Part shown: positions 12,201-21,400 of the stretch, one piece after another
Position numbering within the stretch: the stretch's first letter is position 1
Layout: every line of letters starts with the position of its first letter
Source: Lineus longissimus
Taxonomy: Eukaryota; Nemertea; Pilidiophora; Heteronemertea; Lineidae
NCBI RefSeq assembly: GCF_910592395.1
Contig: NC_088318.1
Span: forward strand, 2,730,001-2,794,000
Direction: 5' to 3'
Length of the DNA stretch: 64,000 nt
Translations under genes and position numbers: made by a program
The notes under the pieces: model-generated
What the model saw: only the letters and a program-made list of their open reading frames with translations
Told to the model about the DNA's origin: nothing
Database searches by the model: none

Positions 12201-15200
12201 CTCAATGGATTTTACCCAGGAATGTTTTCAAGGCGAGAGAAACATCTGATTTAAGTACTGCGCTTATTAGATTTCATGTTCAGGCCGAAGATTGGCCTAA
12301 AACGTGGACGAAGAGTGCATTATCGAGTGTTGGAGAGGTCACGTGATTGGACGAGAAACCTGAACAAAGTTTTCGTGCTTTTAGCTGTCAACATCAATGG
12401 CTATAATATACTCCTACGGAATAGTAGAACTAATAGAACTAATTTCCGAAGTTTCCAATAGTTTGAACACAAATCAAAACATCGCCCATCAGCTGGACTC
12501 AGATCTGCATAAATTACGATAAATAATGTTGTCGTCGCTTCAATTTCGCAAAGAAAGTTGACTCCATTCGAAGGTTGTTTTGACCAAATTCTGTTGAACT
12601 CATCGTTATGAGGGCATTTGAACACATTCTCGTTGATCTTTTCTATAAACGTGTGAAGTTTCGTACCAAAATACGTTTCCGTAAAGGCTTAAAAAAGAAA
12701 ATTTGTCACTTACAAAATCATCGCTCCGGTAGAAATAAAAAGGTCACCGCCATTTTCTTGATGATAGTACTCCAGGTAACCGGCGGGAAATTTAAAGCGG
12801 GGTCATCCGGGGTCAAACAACAGTTTTGCTCACTACCGCCAACTGGTGATATAAATCCACACTAATCTATTTTATATCAAAACTTCTGTATCATGAAGAC
12901 CTTTTCAACTTTATTTCGAGCTTTTATCTGCTGGAATAGAGCGTCAAAAAATTGTTTTTTCATTTACGCATTTTGCCCCCTGGGGAGCTGAATTTGAGTC
13001 GAATCGCCCAAATTTTTTTCCGTAAGCAACATTTTCTGCGTTGTTTATAAGCAAGACTAGATTTGAAGTGCCTCGGTTGTATGATTACAAAATGCCCAAC
13101 TTTGCCTACAGATGGATGGATGGATGGAAGGATGGCAGGATGGGTGGAAGGACGGACACCAATCGAATAGCTATTTGACTAGCTCCGCTGACTTTGTCAG
13201 CTGAGCTAAAAATGACCTTCACCAGTAACGACTAACAGGGCATCTCAAAATTGGCATGGGTAGACACTATTATGAACATTGCATGGATACCTGCATTCAT
13301 CCTTAAATAATCAGACTTCTGAAACAAACTTCATGAAAACTCACCAACGGCAACTGTTCGACATACAGGACAGTTCCTTCCCGGTACAACAAACCACTTG
13401 CACAACGATCCATCTCCATTTGGTCCCTGGCACTGGACATACTCGTTTCTATTTCCACACTTATTGCAGAACCTCCATTGGCCGATGGGTTCGTTACAGG
13501 GATTGCCCTCTTCATCCTTGCCATCACAGACTGGGGGCTCTGGAGGAAGAGCTGCACGAAAAGAATGGAAATTTTACAACTTCATTCATTTGATTCCGGG
13601 AGTTAACTATTGCATGCAACAAAATTGCCAAGGCTGAATAAAAAATATGAAAAGAACCAACCAATAAATCACAAAATTACCAAGGGAAATTATTTCCTGA
13701 TTATCGGATGCACTCATTGCATGGTCTTTGTAATACTGTTATAGTAATATGATACTATTATAGTAATAGTATAGTAATAAGTATCAAGATAGACTGGAGT
13801 TCGATTATAACTGACGTCTTTTAAAAACCTATCACAAATAATTCAACAGCAAAAAACAATGAAAATGCTCCTTGAATGTTGAAATAAGGCAAAACCCAGA
13901 TTCAGCGAATCACACATCAAAACAGAAAGAAAAAAATCCCCACATTGCTAATGTGATTCACTGAAACCAGACATTGTGAAAACCTATGACATCACTGATC
14001 TCCATCACCTGGCCTGGGAGAGGATTCATCGAATCTGTCTGAGATCAATACAATGGAATATCAGCACTTAACGATCAGCTGACTTATACAATACCCCATA
14101 CATCTAGATCTAGGCTACATTTTGCAGTAAATGTACATCAAAAATGTAGACTATTACTTCAAATATATATAATACAGTGATAAGAGATTGCTGTTTTTAG
14201 CAACAACAAAATGAAAATGAATGATTTTCAAATCTTAACCTCGGCTGAGCTAATCTCCAGCAAAAGCTTACAGGAAGAGATATTGAAACTGAAATGGGCT
14301 GTAAGTTTTACTGAGTAAAAGCTTCAAGAAGTCGTCTCATTTCCTGATTTCTTCTTTTAACGCTATACGATTGAAAAAGTGGCAAACTTCCCACACGGAC
14401 ATGCACGTTTTTGTTTACCTGCACTGGGTAGCAGTACCATGACAACTGCTATATTAGCGGAGAAACTTCAAAGCACCGACACGCTAAAAGTCAATAAAAT
14501 GGGGAATGAAGCTAAAGCTAAGATGATGATAAAAAAGATCAATTGGAACAATCTTCCATTTGTTTCAAGATATCGAGCACCACAGACACTCGAAAGTTTG
14601 ATCTGGACAGTTAAAAGGGTAAAAAATACTTATACTGACCCTTTGCAGCTGTGGCAGCTTTGGCAGCCTCACAACAAAGGCATGGCTTGCCTTTCCTCAT
14701 GAACAGCATACAGGCAGTCCCGTCATCATGGACTTCCTTGCATCTGACATACTTATTCCTCTGGCCACAATTCGAACAAAAAATGTTCTCAGATAGTGCT
14801 ACATTGCAGATCTGGCTTTCATCTGAATCGTAACCATCGCAGAGTGGTGGCTCGATGTCACCGTGACACATGATGTCTATGGTGTCAGGATTGGACAGAG
14901 CCTCCTCCACTGACTCAACTTTGGCAACTGGAAATGAGACACAAAAGTAAACCATAACCAACCATGAACAAGCTGGGTGCTGTCTGTCTACTAGTCATCA
15001 ATCCCAAACCACAACCAGTAGTCACATGCGTTGGATGCCATTTCGCTACCTGAAACATCATTTTCATTTTGAACTGTAGAATGGCCCAAAATTTACCATC
15101 TATCGAGCCCCTGTATATATCTTGCCAGAAATTTTTAGCATAGAATTCAGTAGCGACATCATTTTAGATAGAAATCACAATGTCACTAACCCTTTGCCTT

Positions 15201-16694
15201 TTCTGCAGCTTCACAGCATGGACATGATCCGCCTCGCATGATGAATAGCATGCAGGGTGTTCCGTCATCGTGGGGTTTCTTACACCGGACAAACTTATTC
15301 TTCTGGCCACAATCAGGACAGCGCTTTGATTCGGATACAGGCTCATTACAGGTACTCTTCGAATCTGAATCATATCCGTCGCAGAGTGGTAGCGGGATAT
15401 TCCCATGGCAGAAAAGATCTGAGGTGTCCCAAGTGAGTGACAACATTTGGTGATACAATGAAGTAAAGGATTCAAGGGGCATATCAGTTTCAATGGATTC
15501 CATTGGCACGTCATCAATAGTAGCCCGTTCTGGCTCCTGTGACAGCGTTACTGGAACCGATTCGTCCAATTTTCCGTCAGCAGAATGATTCGAGGCGCTG
15601 TCATTTGACTCGATGATCCCATAGTCAACACTACTGCTCCTTGACTGGGTTTCTTCACGCATCACAACATCTTCATCCATCGCCCCATCAGTCGTCTGGG
15701 TTACATGGACTTCCTCTGCCACCTGCAACTGTCCATCAGTTTCTCCGTCACCAGAATCTCCTGGCGAATCAGCTTTCTCCACATGCAGACCAGAAAACCG
15801 CCTTTCTAGCTGCGTCCCATCAGACAAGTTGTCCTCAGCGTCGGATATATTCATTGGCATGTGAGCCTGATCTTCAGTGGTGACCTCATCTTTGCCACCT
15901 CCCCCTGGCTGCTTCTCGGGAGTTGTTTGGGCATCATCTTTCTCCTCAACAGCTCCTTCAACAGCCATTCCATCCTGATCCATCTTCACCTCAGCCCCGG
16001 CAATGACATCGATCTCTGAATCCAATAACACATCAGATTTCCCACAAACATTCTGATCACAGTCACCAGGCGGCGTTGCCACCTCAGAATGGCTGACCAT
16101 CTCCCAGGTTGGCATCGAGCTTGAATCAGAGGATTCATTCTTGGAATCCCCTTCATCGACTTCATCATGCTGGTTTCTCGCATCTGCAAATATGTCCTCT
16201 TCACTTCTGGCATCGCTGTCTGCACTCCCAGCAAAATGTTCTTGGTCAATGATGGCGAAATCTTCACCAGCACCAGAGTGCCCGGAATGTTCTTCATCAG
16301 AACCCTGTTTTGACCCTTCATCAGAGGCAGACGCACTTGCAATATTACATGTCTCAAGATTCCTCCTTGAATCCCGCAAGTCACCTGTCTGTTTATCAGG
16401 CTGTACTATATCAGATTCCTCATTGGCGTCAGTCACACTGGTTTCTCCACTTGTCCCTCGACCCTCCTCTTCTGTTTGAGTTTCCCCAGATGAATCAAAT
16501 GACTGGACCGCGTCTATAAACTGTACAGGTGAACTCCTAGCCTCACTAGGACTTGCACCCCTCATGTCATCATGGCCTGGGTCACTCTTCCGTTCGATCC
16601 GGGTGTCGCACTTGGGGCACTGGTCAACCAAGTTCTCAACATACTCTCCACATCCAGGGCAGGAGAAACCCTCTCCTCCTCCATGGGCAACCAT
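62..16694 (-). CDS. RNF213: RNF213/mysterin-like giant E3 ubiquitin ligase, N-terminal part (19 exons, continues past window edge)
   Basis: RNF213 is a cytosolic ATPase and ubiquitin ligase linked to lipid droplets and to ubiquitylation of intracellular bacteria. Only the N-terminal arm, CBM20-like domain and start of the helical stalk are here, about 2,110 codons; the AAA+ core and RING/RZ ligase part would lie beyond base 1. Coding segments, N to C: 16694-15191, 14927-14640, 13551-13345, 10824-9947, 9472-9375, 8931-8740, 8329-8133, 7957-7650, 7280-7024, 6641-6390, 4590-4395, 4020-3952, 3729-3373, 3026-2928, 2699-2595, 2375-2198, 1953-1615, 1262-670, 274-62. All junctions are GT-AG and keep phase. 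Similarity to vertebrate RNF213, compared from memory, is clear in the CBM20-like region and the stalk. The start at 16694 puts a CxxC zinc ribbon near the N terminus, as in human. The arm is longer than human because of the zinc modules. Uncertain points are the ends of the exons at 3373 and 62 and an in-frame TGA at 113-115. Confidence 0.88.
670..1262 (-). CDS. RNF213: RNF213-like exon: stalk, most conserved part
   Basis: Residues 1842-2039. Key segments are RVWQPSWDRWCELISMLN, VDAYFECFRRKFEDIKMELE, IELYYKLDGYTRGAVTILKV and LTGDFSQVETLANV. These follow human YQPSYRKFIKLHQDL, FKDFVNKYTDLDSELKIM, IKEYHHLHQAVHAAKVILQV and LNGDFSVLNTLLN with the same spacing, and are the strongest support for the gene assignment. 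Acceptor tcactttcag, donor AATGTG|gtaggt. Confidence 0.9.
1615..1953 (-). CDS. RNF213: RNF213-like exon: stalk
   Basis: Residues 1729-1841: DKREILFNDACIAHITAAVS, SDLELLLKHQESFITLC, a charged loop (AREDDAKDPEGKKAKQD), then LRQYELEYFRRTCDKLRVLL. It matches the human segment with LELIIKHKNQFLDIW and DWRREELLLLKKEK. Acceptor atttgcag, donor CTGCA|gtaagt. Confidence 0.85.
2198..2375 (-). CDS. RNF213: RNF213-like exon: stalk
   Basis: Residues 1670-1728: SKEVNILTITSHNKAKYKRL, VSQMFEEAWNHAVGTHRDKI, LMHLLSWPSFARCLEIFST. It matches the human region containing ILKHLLTLADVKHVFRL. Acceptor attttttcag, donor ACAG|gtaaac. Confidence 0.83.
2595..2699 (-). CDS. RNF213: RNF213-like exon: stalk
   Basis: A 105-bp exon, residues 1635-1669: ISHIQQVEMYCGETDFSRYD then KGIEETFSKIAFDVV. 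It corresponds to human SQITAYCNSCWDTKGLEDS...TFEK. Acceptor atttttag, donor GTAGTG|gtaggt. Confidence 0.82.
2928..3026 (-). CDS. RNF213: RNF213-like exon: stalk
   Basis: A 99-bp exon, residues 1602-1634: LWSNLLKIEFATDRPRNIWR then AALLQALENRIGE. The position and pattern match the human stretch RRLVEIQFPAEHGWKE...MEWRL. Acceptor catattttcag, donor GGGGAA|gtatgt. Confidence 0.82.
3373..3729 (-). CDS. RNF213: RNF213-like exon: stalk
   Basis: Residues 1483-1601: VSIFSEKKDLALREIPFVEK, MMKLLLRVTQ, LMVPIGVQLVVCLLDAHFRM, ending ADAVEPT. Acceptor taattctag. The donor is uncertain. CCAACG|gtagga at 3372 keeps phase 0 into the next exon; the frame itself stays open to a stop near 3310. Confidence 0.72.
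3952..4020 (-). CDS. RNF213: RNF213-like short exon: stalk
   Basis: A 69-bp exon, residues 1460-1482: HHHMMECLGRVLEKAKKTYS then IDK. Acceptor gctgactttcag. Donor GACAAG|gtgact is preferred because it enters the next exon in phase 0; a stronger-looking gtaagt 11 bases downstream would shift the frame. Confidence 0.7.
4176..4330 (+). repeat. SINE-like fragment with tRNA-type A box and 5S-rRNA-like box C
   Basis: tggccaaatgg (4231-4241) fits a pol III A box. Further on, aacttggatgggtgacc (4284-4300) is identical over 16 bases to the internal control region of metazoan 5S rRNA, with weaker matching upstream (acgttggcgtggtca). No complete 5S gene is present, so this is a 5S-derived or chimeric SINE remnant in the intron between 4021 and 4394. 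Confidence 0.42.
4395..4590 (-). CDS. RNF213: RNF213-like exon: helical stalk
   Basis: Residues 1394-1459: DLEFLVKHLSPLFQVDYLLP, RTLMCVLSKRHIKFAYARDA, ending KSGKGYILDED. Acceptor atatttcag, donor GAGGAT|gtgagt. Confidence 0.8.
4850..5703 (+). mobile_element. Retroelement-type repeat with (GAC)n and a hairpin 3' end
   Basis: It contains two related halves, each starting actttgacctctgtgacctt (4859 and 5338) and continuing through 'gtacctaccat' and 'cccc..ggtggccaaac'. The right half ends in a (GAC)n tract near 5625-5655 and then aagctcacctctgctaagag followed by gtgagctaaa, which folds into a hairpin. Repeats with this tail are, to my knowledge, widespread in marine invertebrate genomes. No open reading frame of an enzyme is present. 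Confidence 0.55.
5847..6336. mobile_element. Solo LTR of a retrotransposon with 4-bp target duplication
   Basis: The 490-bp segment starts TGTTGTATAG and ends AATACAACA; the outer 8 bases are a perfect inverted repeat beginning TG and ending CA. CTTG flanks it on both sides (5843-5846 and 6337-6340). Inside are a CRE-like ATTACGTCA, two ATTGG boxes, a TATA-like segment near 6090 and an (AG)n tract at 6119-6140, as expected of LTR promoter sequence. No internal retroviral-type genes or second LTR are present, so it is a recombined solo LTR. A 4-bp duplication is common in Gypsy-group elements. Confidence 0.75.
6390..6641 (-). CDS. RNF213: RNF213-like exon: helical stalk
   Basis: Residues 1310-1393: NLVFHLLMLCKKLTVDAYDV, then a Leu-rich helix WLFLVPLLHLLHG, ending YQAHFQRKVDGYRI. 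Acceptor acttttctgcag, donor ATTCT|gtaaga. The donor lies only about 50 bp from the end of a solo LTR in the following intron. Confidence 0.82.
7024..7280 (-). CDS. RNF213: RNF213-like exon: helical stalk
   Basis: Residues 1225-1309: LFWDYLSEWQATVSMQNSAG, VLEMRLVSALTVLRLIVKLN, ending PFFEILNKNFEKP. It is alpha-helical, Leu-rich stalk. Acceptor tttttattcag, donor CCAAG|gtaact. Confidence 0.83.
7650..7957 (-). CDS. RNF213: RNF213-like exon: end of CBM20-like region and linker
   Basis: Residues 1122-1224: EFDQYDGLMYPSPENGGFWG, a basic segment KKGVRKAFGYEKKEIIDE, WHWFCSETAAGQGLCFGKAE, and a helical end FHYIQNSFSNLG...VWSE. Acceptor aatttctttcag, donor GTGAG|gtaatg. Confidence 0.83.
8133..8329 (-). 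CDS. RNF213: RNF213-like exon: second half of CBM20-like domain
   Basis: Residues 1056-1121: KYDKGYALMELEMEIP, then YKYIFSRPGKNKFSWEYLPN, corresponding to the region where human RNF213 has IPYKYVIYNGESFEYE. It ends FEVPYMQEKQ. Acceptor ttgcttccag, donor CAGA|gtgagt. Confidence 0.85.
8740..8931 (-). CDS. RNF213: RNF213-like exon: first half of CBM20-like domain
   Basis: Residues 992-1055. After a Lys/Gln-rich start the sequence RKIRFHVVVHRHFKFDEKTD, then IIIRFG and GGWN, matches the start of the carbohydrate-binding (CBM20-type) domain of vertebrate RNF213: beta strand, F-x-F, charged loop, strand, G-W. Acceptor ttatttcag, donor gtaagt. Confidence 0.85.
9375..9472 (-). CDS. RNF213: RNF213-like exon: short linker before CBM20-like domain
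   Basis: A 98-bp exon, residues 960-991, with a strong acceptor (ttttcttgtag) and donor gtaaat. The peptide runs KSKDAAAGGTWYQKKD and ends in DKNKK. It joins in phase to the next exon. Confidence 0.75.
9947..10824 (-). CDS. RNF213: RNF213-like exon: charged, low-complexity linker
   Basis: This exon encodes residues 667-959. It opens with a basic stretch (GRRPKSKKPV), continues Ser/Asp/Glu-rich, includes a short GGA-type repeat (about SQGGAPQGGASQGGAG) and ends RKRELEG...EIGGK. No folded domain is visible; a disordered tether between the zinc modules and the CBM20-like domain is likely. Acceptor atatcag, donor GGAAAG|gtaggc. Confidence 0.82.
11026..13212 (+). mobile_element. Probable composite dispersed repeat ending in gctgagctaaaa
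   Basis: The left edge aacaagaggcccaagggcct followed by ggcgctcagctgga, and the right edge tttgtcagctgagctaaaaa, match a repeat type I know from mollusc-like genomes. Near the right end are 'gccccctggggagctgaattt' type sequence and an (ATGG)n tract (13112-13150), paralleling the 4.85-5.70 kb element. Whether the whole 2.2 kb is one insertion or two fragments cannot be decided here. No coding sequence is seen inside. Confidence 0.35.
11673..11710. repeat. Perfect 38-bp palindrome
   Basis: The arm atcatggaggtataaata is followed by its exact reverse complement around a central aattat, with no mismatch over 38 bases. It could form a cruciform, or be the head of an inverted duplication in the surrounding repeat. 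Confidence 0.85.
13345..13551 (-). CDS. RNF213: RNF213-like exon: zinc module 3
   Basis: This exon encodes residues 598-666: VCDGKDEEGNPC, CNKCGNRNEYVQC, NGDGSLCKWF and CPVC. It is the most diverged of the three modules but keeps the cysteine order. Acceptor tcgtgcag, donor GTTG|gtgagt, phase 1 on both sides. Confidence 0.85.
14640..14927 (-). CDS. RNF213: RNF213-like exon: zinc module 2
   Basis: This exon encodes residues 502-597. After about 20 linker residues (VESVEEAL...) it repeats the cysteine module of the preceding exon: CDGYDSDESQIC, CSNCGQRNKYVRC, HDDGTACMLF and CLCC. The acceptor ttccag and donor AAAGG|gtcagt leave phase 1 on both sides, so the exon can be duplicated or skipped without a frameshift. 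Confidence 0.88.
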
Positions 16695-16717
16695 CACTAC
16701 TTCAGCCCTCAGGTCAC
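15191..16717 (-). CDS. RNF213: RNF213-like exon: start codon, zinc ribbon, acidic arm, zinc module 1
   Basis: First coding exon. The acceptor is ctcttag before 16717 and the likely initiator ATG is at 16694-16692; the few upstream bases stay open, so an untranslated or short coding exon further up is expected. Residues 12-29 form a CPGC...CPKC zinc ribbon. About 400 residues of Ser/Asp/Glu-rich, probably disordered sequence follow. The exon ends in cysteine-rich module 1 (about residues 429-498: CDG, CPDCG, VRCKKPHDDGTPC, CPCC). Donor AAAGG|gttagt, phase 1. Confidence 0.88.
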
Positions 16718-18151
16718 CTAAGAGATGCACGAAAACACGGAAAACATTGAAAGCATCAATTAATGTAGCTAAAAAGCCAATAGCAACTCGGAGTCAGCAA
16801 CTCAGACGACATTACTCAATGCAAGTTACTTGTAACTTTCAGTTTCGCTTTAAGGCCCAACCCCAAGTCTTTAAATCAGATTATAATAAACTCTGCAACA
16901 ACAGATCAGACTTTTTAACATATCGTGAACCACTTGAGAACTCACCCTTGATCCAAATGATGCTTGGATTCCTTAAGCTTGTTATTAACAAAACTATTTT
17001 ATCTTTGCGAGTAATAAAATAACTTAATCGTGATTTAAAGACGGAAATGTTCTGCAAACATCACAAAGTGACATTGCACCGTGCCAATTACGTCATAAGT
17101 TTCGGTCTCCTGGTATCCAGCTTTCATTTTCACGCACTCTCTCCATACAAACGATATAGAGAAAGATAATTGGAAACGAGGTAAGATAGGAATGGGAAAT
17201 CCCCATTTCCTAGAATGGACTCGCGGTATTTATTCTAATTATCAGGCGGAGGAGTCGGTGGGTTGATATTTCATCACCACAAATGAATCTATTGTTAGTT
17301 ATAGTATATACCCCGATCTGGGCAAGGTTGTAGTTAATTATTTTATAAACGATAAGTGATGTGAATTGATAATTCTTCAGCAATACAGATTCCAGTCATT
17401 CCAATATTATTGAAAAGTCAGCAGAAAACCGTATGACAACGAAATATCAGCAAATTATGAAAATTAGACCCACCCGAATGTACCGCCATATTTGATTTTA
17501 AACAAGGTTTTATTCTTGTTTTATTTTGGCAAGGCCAAGCTACATCAACAGGAGGTCTTTATTTCTTGACTCATGTGCTTTTATGACAATTGTTACTTTG
17601 TCACAGTTATTATCAAACAATTAGGTGATGTAGATGTGTGTAGAATAGAATTAACAGCAAAGTCCAGGTCGGTCATGTGTAACTCAATGACCTCAGACCT
17701 GGGGCTGGTAACCATGCTGATGAATAAACACTGAATGATGAATGTTGATTAAAGATGAAAGAAAGGAGAGTGGTGAATTGAACTCACTCATATTTGGTAG
17801 TCTGTTAGTGTTAATTAGGCGCATTATTAGCAGCACAAATAGCCAAGCTAGTGCTATATGTTAGGAGTTTGTAATTAGGGTGATTGGGAATTTGTGGGGA
17901 TAAGATTTTGATTGACAGGAGTCAGGAATGCCAAGAAAGAGTGGGGGTGGCTTGTATGCTCCGTTATTGATTGATTGATTGTTAGCAGTGTAGCACATTG
18001 TGAAGAAAGCCAATCGGTATCAAGTAGGCCTACTCGCTCATTTGTGTTCTCATGTTAATTAGGCACATTATTAATATTTATAGCAACACAAATAGCCAAG
18101 CTATTACTTTTGAATTGTATGCAGACTACAGTGTTCCTTTAAATATTTCAG
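16718..18151. promoter_or_regulatory. Head-to-head intergenic region, candidate bidirectional promoter
   Basis: This lies between the first RNF213-like coding exon (minus) and the first LRRCC1 coding exon (plus). A CCAAT box at 17084-17088 sits next to a CRE-like TACGTCA at 17090-17096. A sequence GAAACGAG|gtaaga ending at 17180 could be the donor of an untranslated LRRCC1 first exon. A 50-bp segment (gttaattaggcrcattatta ... aatagccaagct) occurs twice, near 17810 and 18054, and there is a short ttga microsatellite near 17968. Promoter activity is inferred from gene layout only. Confidence 0.4.
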
Positions 18152-18453
18152 GATTTAACATAAGGGATGGAGTCGGGCGCCTTTGAAAATGCTGAGACCG
18201 AGATGTGCCTCCTGGACTCGGGCGTCCAAAGTCTGAAAGACGTGCCTCTTCATCCTGGGTTACAGGTCTTGAATCTTCACTGCAACTACATCAGGGAGAT
18301 TGAAAATCTTCACATGCTGCGCTCGCTGTTCCATCTTGATCTCTCCTCCAATCAGATCAACTCTATTGAGGGCCTGGAATGTCTTGTCTCGCTCAAAACG
18401 CTTAACTTGTCTTGTAACAATATCAGAGTTGTCAAGAGTATTGAAAATCTTAG
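18152..18453 (+). CDS. LRRCC1: LRRCC1 exon with start codon, first leucine-rich repeats
   Basis: Acceptor aaatatttcag at 18151, 15 bases of 5' UTR, ATG at 18167. Residues 1-95 contain LDSGVQSLKDVPLHPGLQVL and three LRR units with an N every 22 residues. Human LRRCC1 starts its repeats with FMDKGLQSI...LHAVNLHCNNI. Donor CTTAG|gtaagg, phase 2. Confidence 0.9.
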
Positions 18454-21400
18454 GTAAGGCCTAAAGGGTGCTATATTTAAAAAGGCTGAAGTCTTAATTT
18501 CACTTCCAATGTTTTTGATAAGAAACAGGCGTGATGGAGCTGACTTTGCCAGCTTCATGATACGGCCATGTCCTGGACAACGTGTTGAACCAACCTGGCC
18601 TGAACATCCCTTCTTCTGCTTCTGCATCCGAAAAACATCCCAGCTGACTGTAGCACTTGGTCGAGAATGGCAGACTAGATAACAGATGCAACTTTTCACA
18701 CTAACTTTGTTTGAATTGAGTTGAACCAAGTTAACTGCCATTTAGGCTCCTATGGTTTGTAATTGTATGTATAATATTCTAAATGATGTCAGTCTTGGGG
18801 TCAAGATGTTAGACTGCACAAGATTCCTATTGCATGCAGAAAGAAATTGTTCAGTGCAAAGGACAAGAGAAGGAACCAGTCGAGATGTTGCATGAAATAT
18901 AACCTGATCGTTTAATCGAATTTCAGTTGATTGGTCAGAGACAAGGTTTCTGCTGTTTTCAGCTGATCATGTGCTTTATTTCAGAAATCTTGTGAAGTTA
19001 AACCTCTCCTACAACCAGATCCACAACCTGGCTGGCTTTCTCCTCCTACAAGGCCACTCCTACAAGTTGATGCATGTTGAGCTCCACGGCAACCAGATTG
19101 TCTCGCAGGAAGCTGTCGTTGATGCATTCAGAGGATGCGCCAACTTAAAACATTTGATGTTTGCGAAGGATGGTGCAGAGAATGCTGTGTGCTGTTCAAA
19201 AGGTCTGATTTCTTTTCAAAATCGAAGTTCAAAAACTAAAACTGTCAAGGAACCGTAAACTGTCTGAATTCTAAAAATGTTCTGGATGACTTATGGTGCA
19301 GATGTCTGTGTTCTTGAGCTTCAGCCATCTCTTAGATATTCGTAAATAGTAAAAGTTAACTTCTTCTGCTAAAAAGTAAAATATCTTGGAAAATTCTGAA
19401 GATTTGAGCATGTAAATTTTTTACGGCCTGTTGTAATGATGAATGTATTCCAGGCAGTGACGAGATTTAGCCATCTCCATGTTCTGCAGGCAACACATAG
19501 TTGTATATTTTGATCTTCAACTGTTCATTATACTCGGGAGTAACCTCGTCTTACCTCCAGGCTATCGCATGAACCTCCTAAAGAGCCTCCCACTGCTGCA
19601 GAGCCTGGATGGTTTTGACAGGCTAGGACAGCTGATCAAGTCGGATGACCTCTCGGATATTCCAGGTGAGAATTCTAACTGATGAACGATTTTCTGGTAT
19701 CTCAACAGGTCTAACTCGGTCATGAAGTCTAAATGGTCATGTTTATGTTTTATCAGTCACATGATGGGTGTTAAACAGTATAAAATTGATTGATTGATTG
19801 ATTGATTGATCCAAGGTGCTTACTATACCATGATGCATAAGCCTGATGCACAATGAGAACCTTTACCTATGGTGCTATAGGAGTGAATGTCAGGCTAACT
19901 CTACTCGCCCTCCTTTTATAGACGACTGAAGTCCTTGAGAATTACCTGATCTGTACCTGTGGTGGTAAGAAAGCTGTCTTGCAAAGGGAAACTGTCTTAG
20001 AAATAACAATAAAAGTCTTCCTCTCTTTTTAAAGTCTTTTTATTTATTTCAGGTTTGGAGGACTACATGGAATTCTTGATATCATCCACGTCAACTTCAG
20101 TAAGTAGTGTTTCTTATCATCAATATGGACAAGATAATCGAGATATACTTGTGTAGATGAGGGCCTTTGACAACTTAGTAAGTCCAAGGGACTTCATGGA
20201 TGTATAAAAGATTTTGACTTGGGAGGTTATAAGCTAGTGCTTGTTCTCCATTTAAGGATGTGAACCCAATTGCCTTAGCTACCCCGCGGATCGACGCTGC
20301 CCTTGAGAAGTTCAAGCACGAACCAGTGATCATGTCCGATACTACCACTACCTCAACCACCGACCAGGAACATACTGCTCCGACGAGGCTTATTCCCAGA
20401 GAGGAGGTAGGAGTATGGTTTGCTCCACCTTTACTTTTCAGGAAAGGACGTTTCTTTTCAGGAAAGGACATTTTGTTGCAAGAATTTGCCTTAGTTGTAG
20501 ATCCTTACCCCCTTGTCACATCGTTGTAGAGTCCTTATTGGTTGGTCATATGTTTACAAAATGATGCCAAGCATAGAGGGTCTCTTTCTATTGTTGATAT
20601 AATGCTAATGCACGCTGGCATCTGTTCTCAGTCCGGTGTCTGCTGTCTGGATTCCTGATCTGTTACTCTGAGGTATTGGTACTTCTAAATAACAACGGAT
20701 ACGTTTTGGTTCTTCAGGTCAATTTACGAGGAGAGAGTGCAGAGAGGCTTGAGAAACTCGAGAGGCAGCTGGCTGAGCTAATGGCCAAAAAGAAGGTAGG
20801 CCTGAGCCCCTGCAGACTATTCATTTCTCTTTGTCTGCAACGTTTTGGGCTGTGGGGTGCAAACTGCTGCCAAGTTTCTTCGAAGTTTGATTGATTTGTG
20901 GTTTGCAACCCAACAGGATTTTTAGGGTTCAGTATAAACATCATTCAAGTCCAGTTTTGCATCAATACTTATCTCTGTTACAGTCTGCTGGTTCTAATGG
21001 TGACACAAGCTCAAGATCCGAAAAAGGGACGAAAACCACAAAGACGAAATTGGCAAATAAAAAGGGTTAGTCACAGTATATATCTATACCAAGAATTACT
21101 AGACTTCAGTCTGTTCTTGATATTACAAATGGGATGTTTTGATAGGGTTTTCCTGCAAACTTTATTCTGAAATCATGCTCTCTGAAGTTGTCTGGTCTTG
21201 TTTCTTGACTTAGTACAGGTAGTGACTGCCTGTGTGTCAGTGTGACTCGAAATATTTGACACCAAGTCTAGTTTCAAGTTTGTTTATGACTTGACTTGGT
21301 ACAGGTGGCTAGACACAGAATGCTCCAAGTCTGAGTCCAATTTGTCACTTCTTTCTAGGTGCAGCCATCTCAGATGAAAGTGATGATGATCTGATACCAA

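Noticed and set aside
16564-17022. 152-codon plus-strand frame over the first RNF213-like exon
   Set aside because: It overlaps the antisense of a well-supported exon and crosses its splice acceptor.
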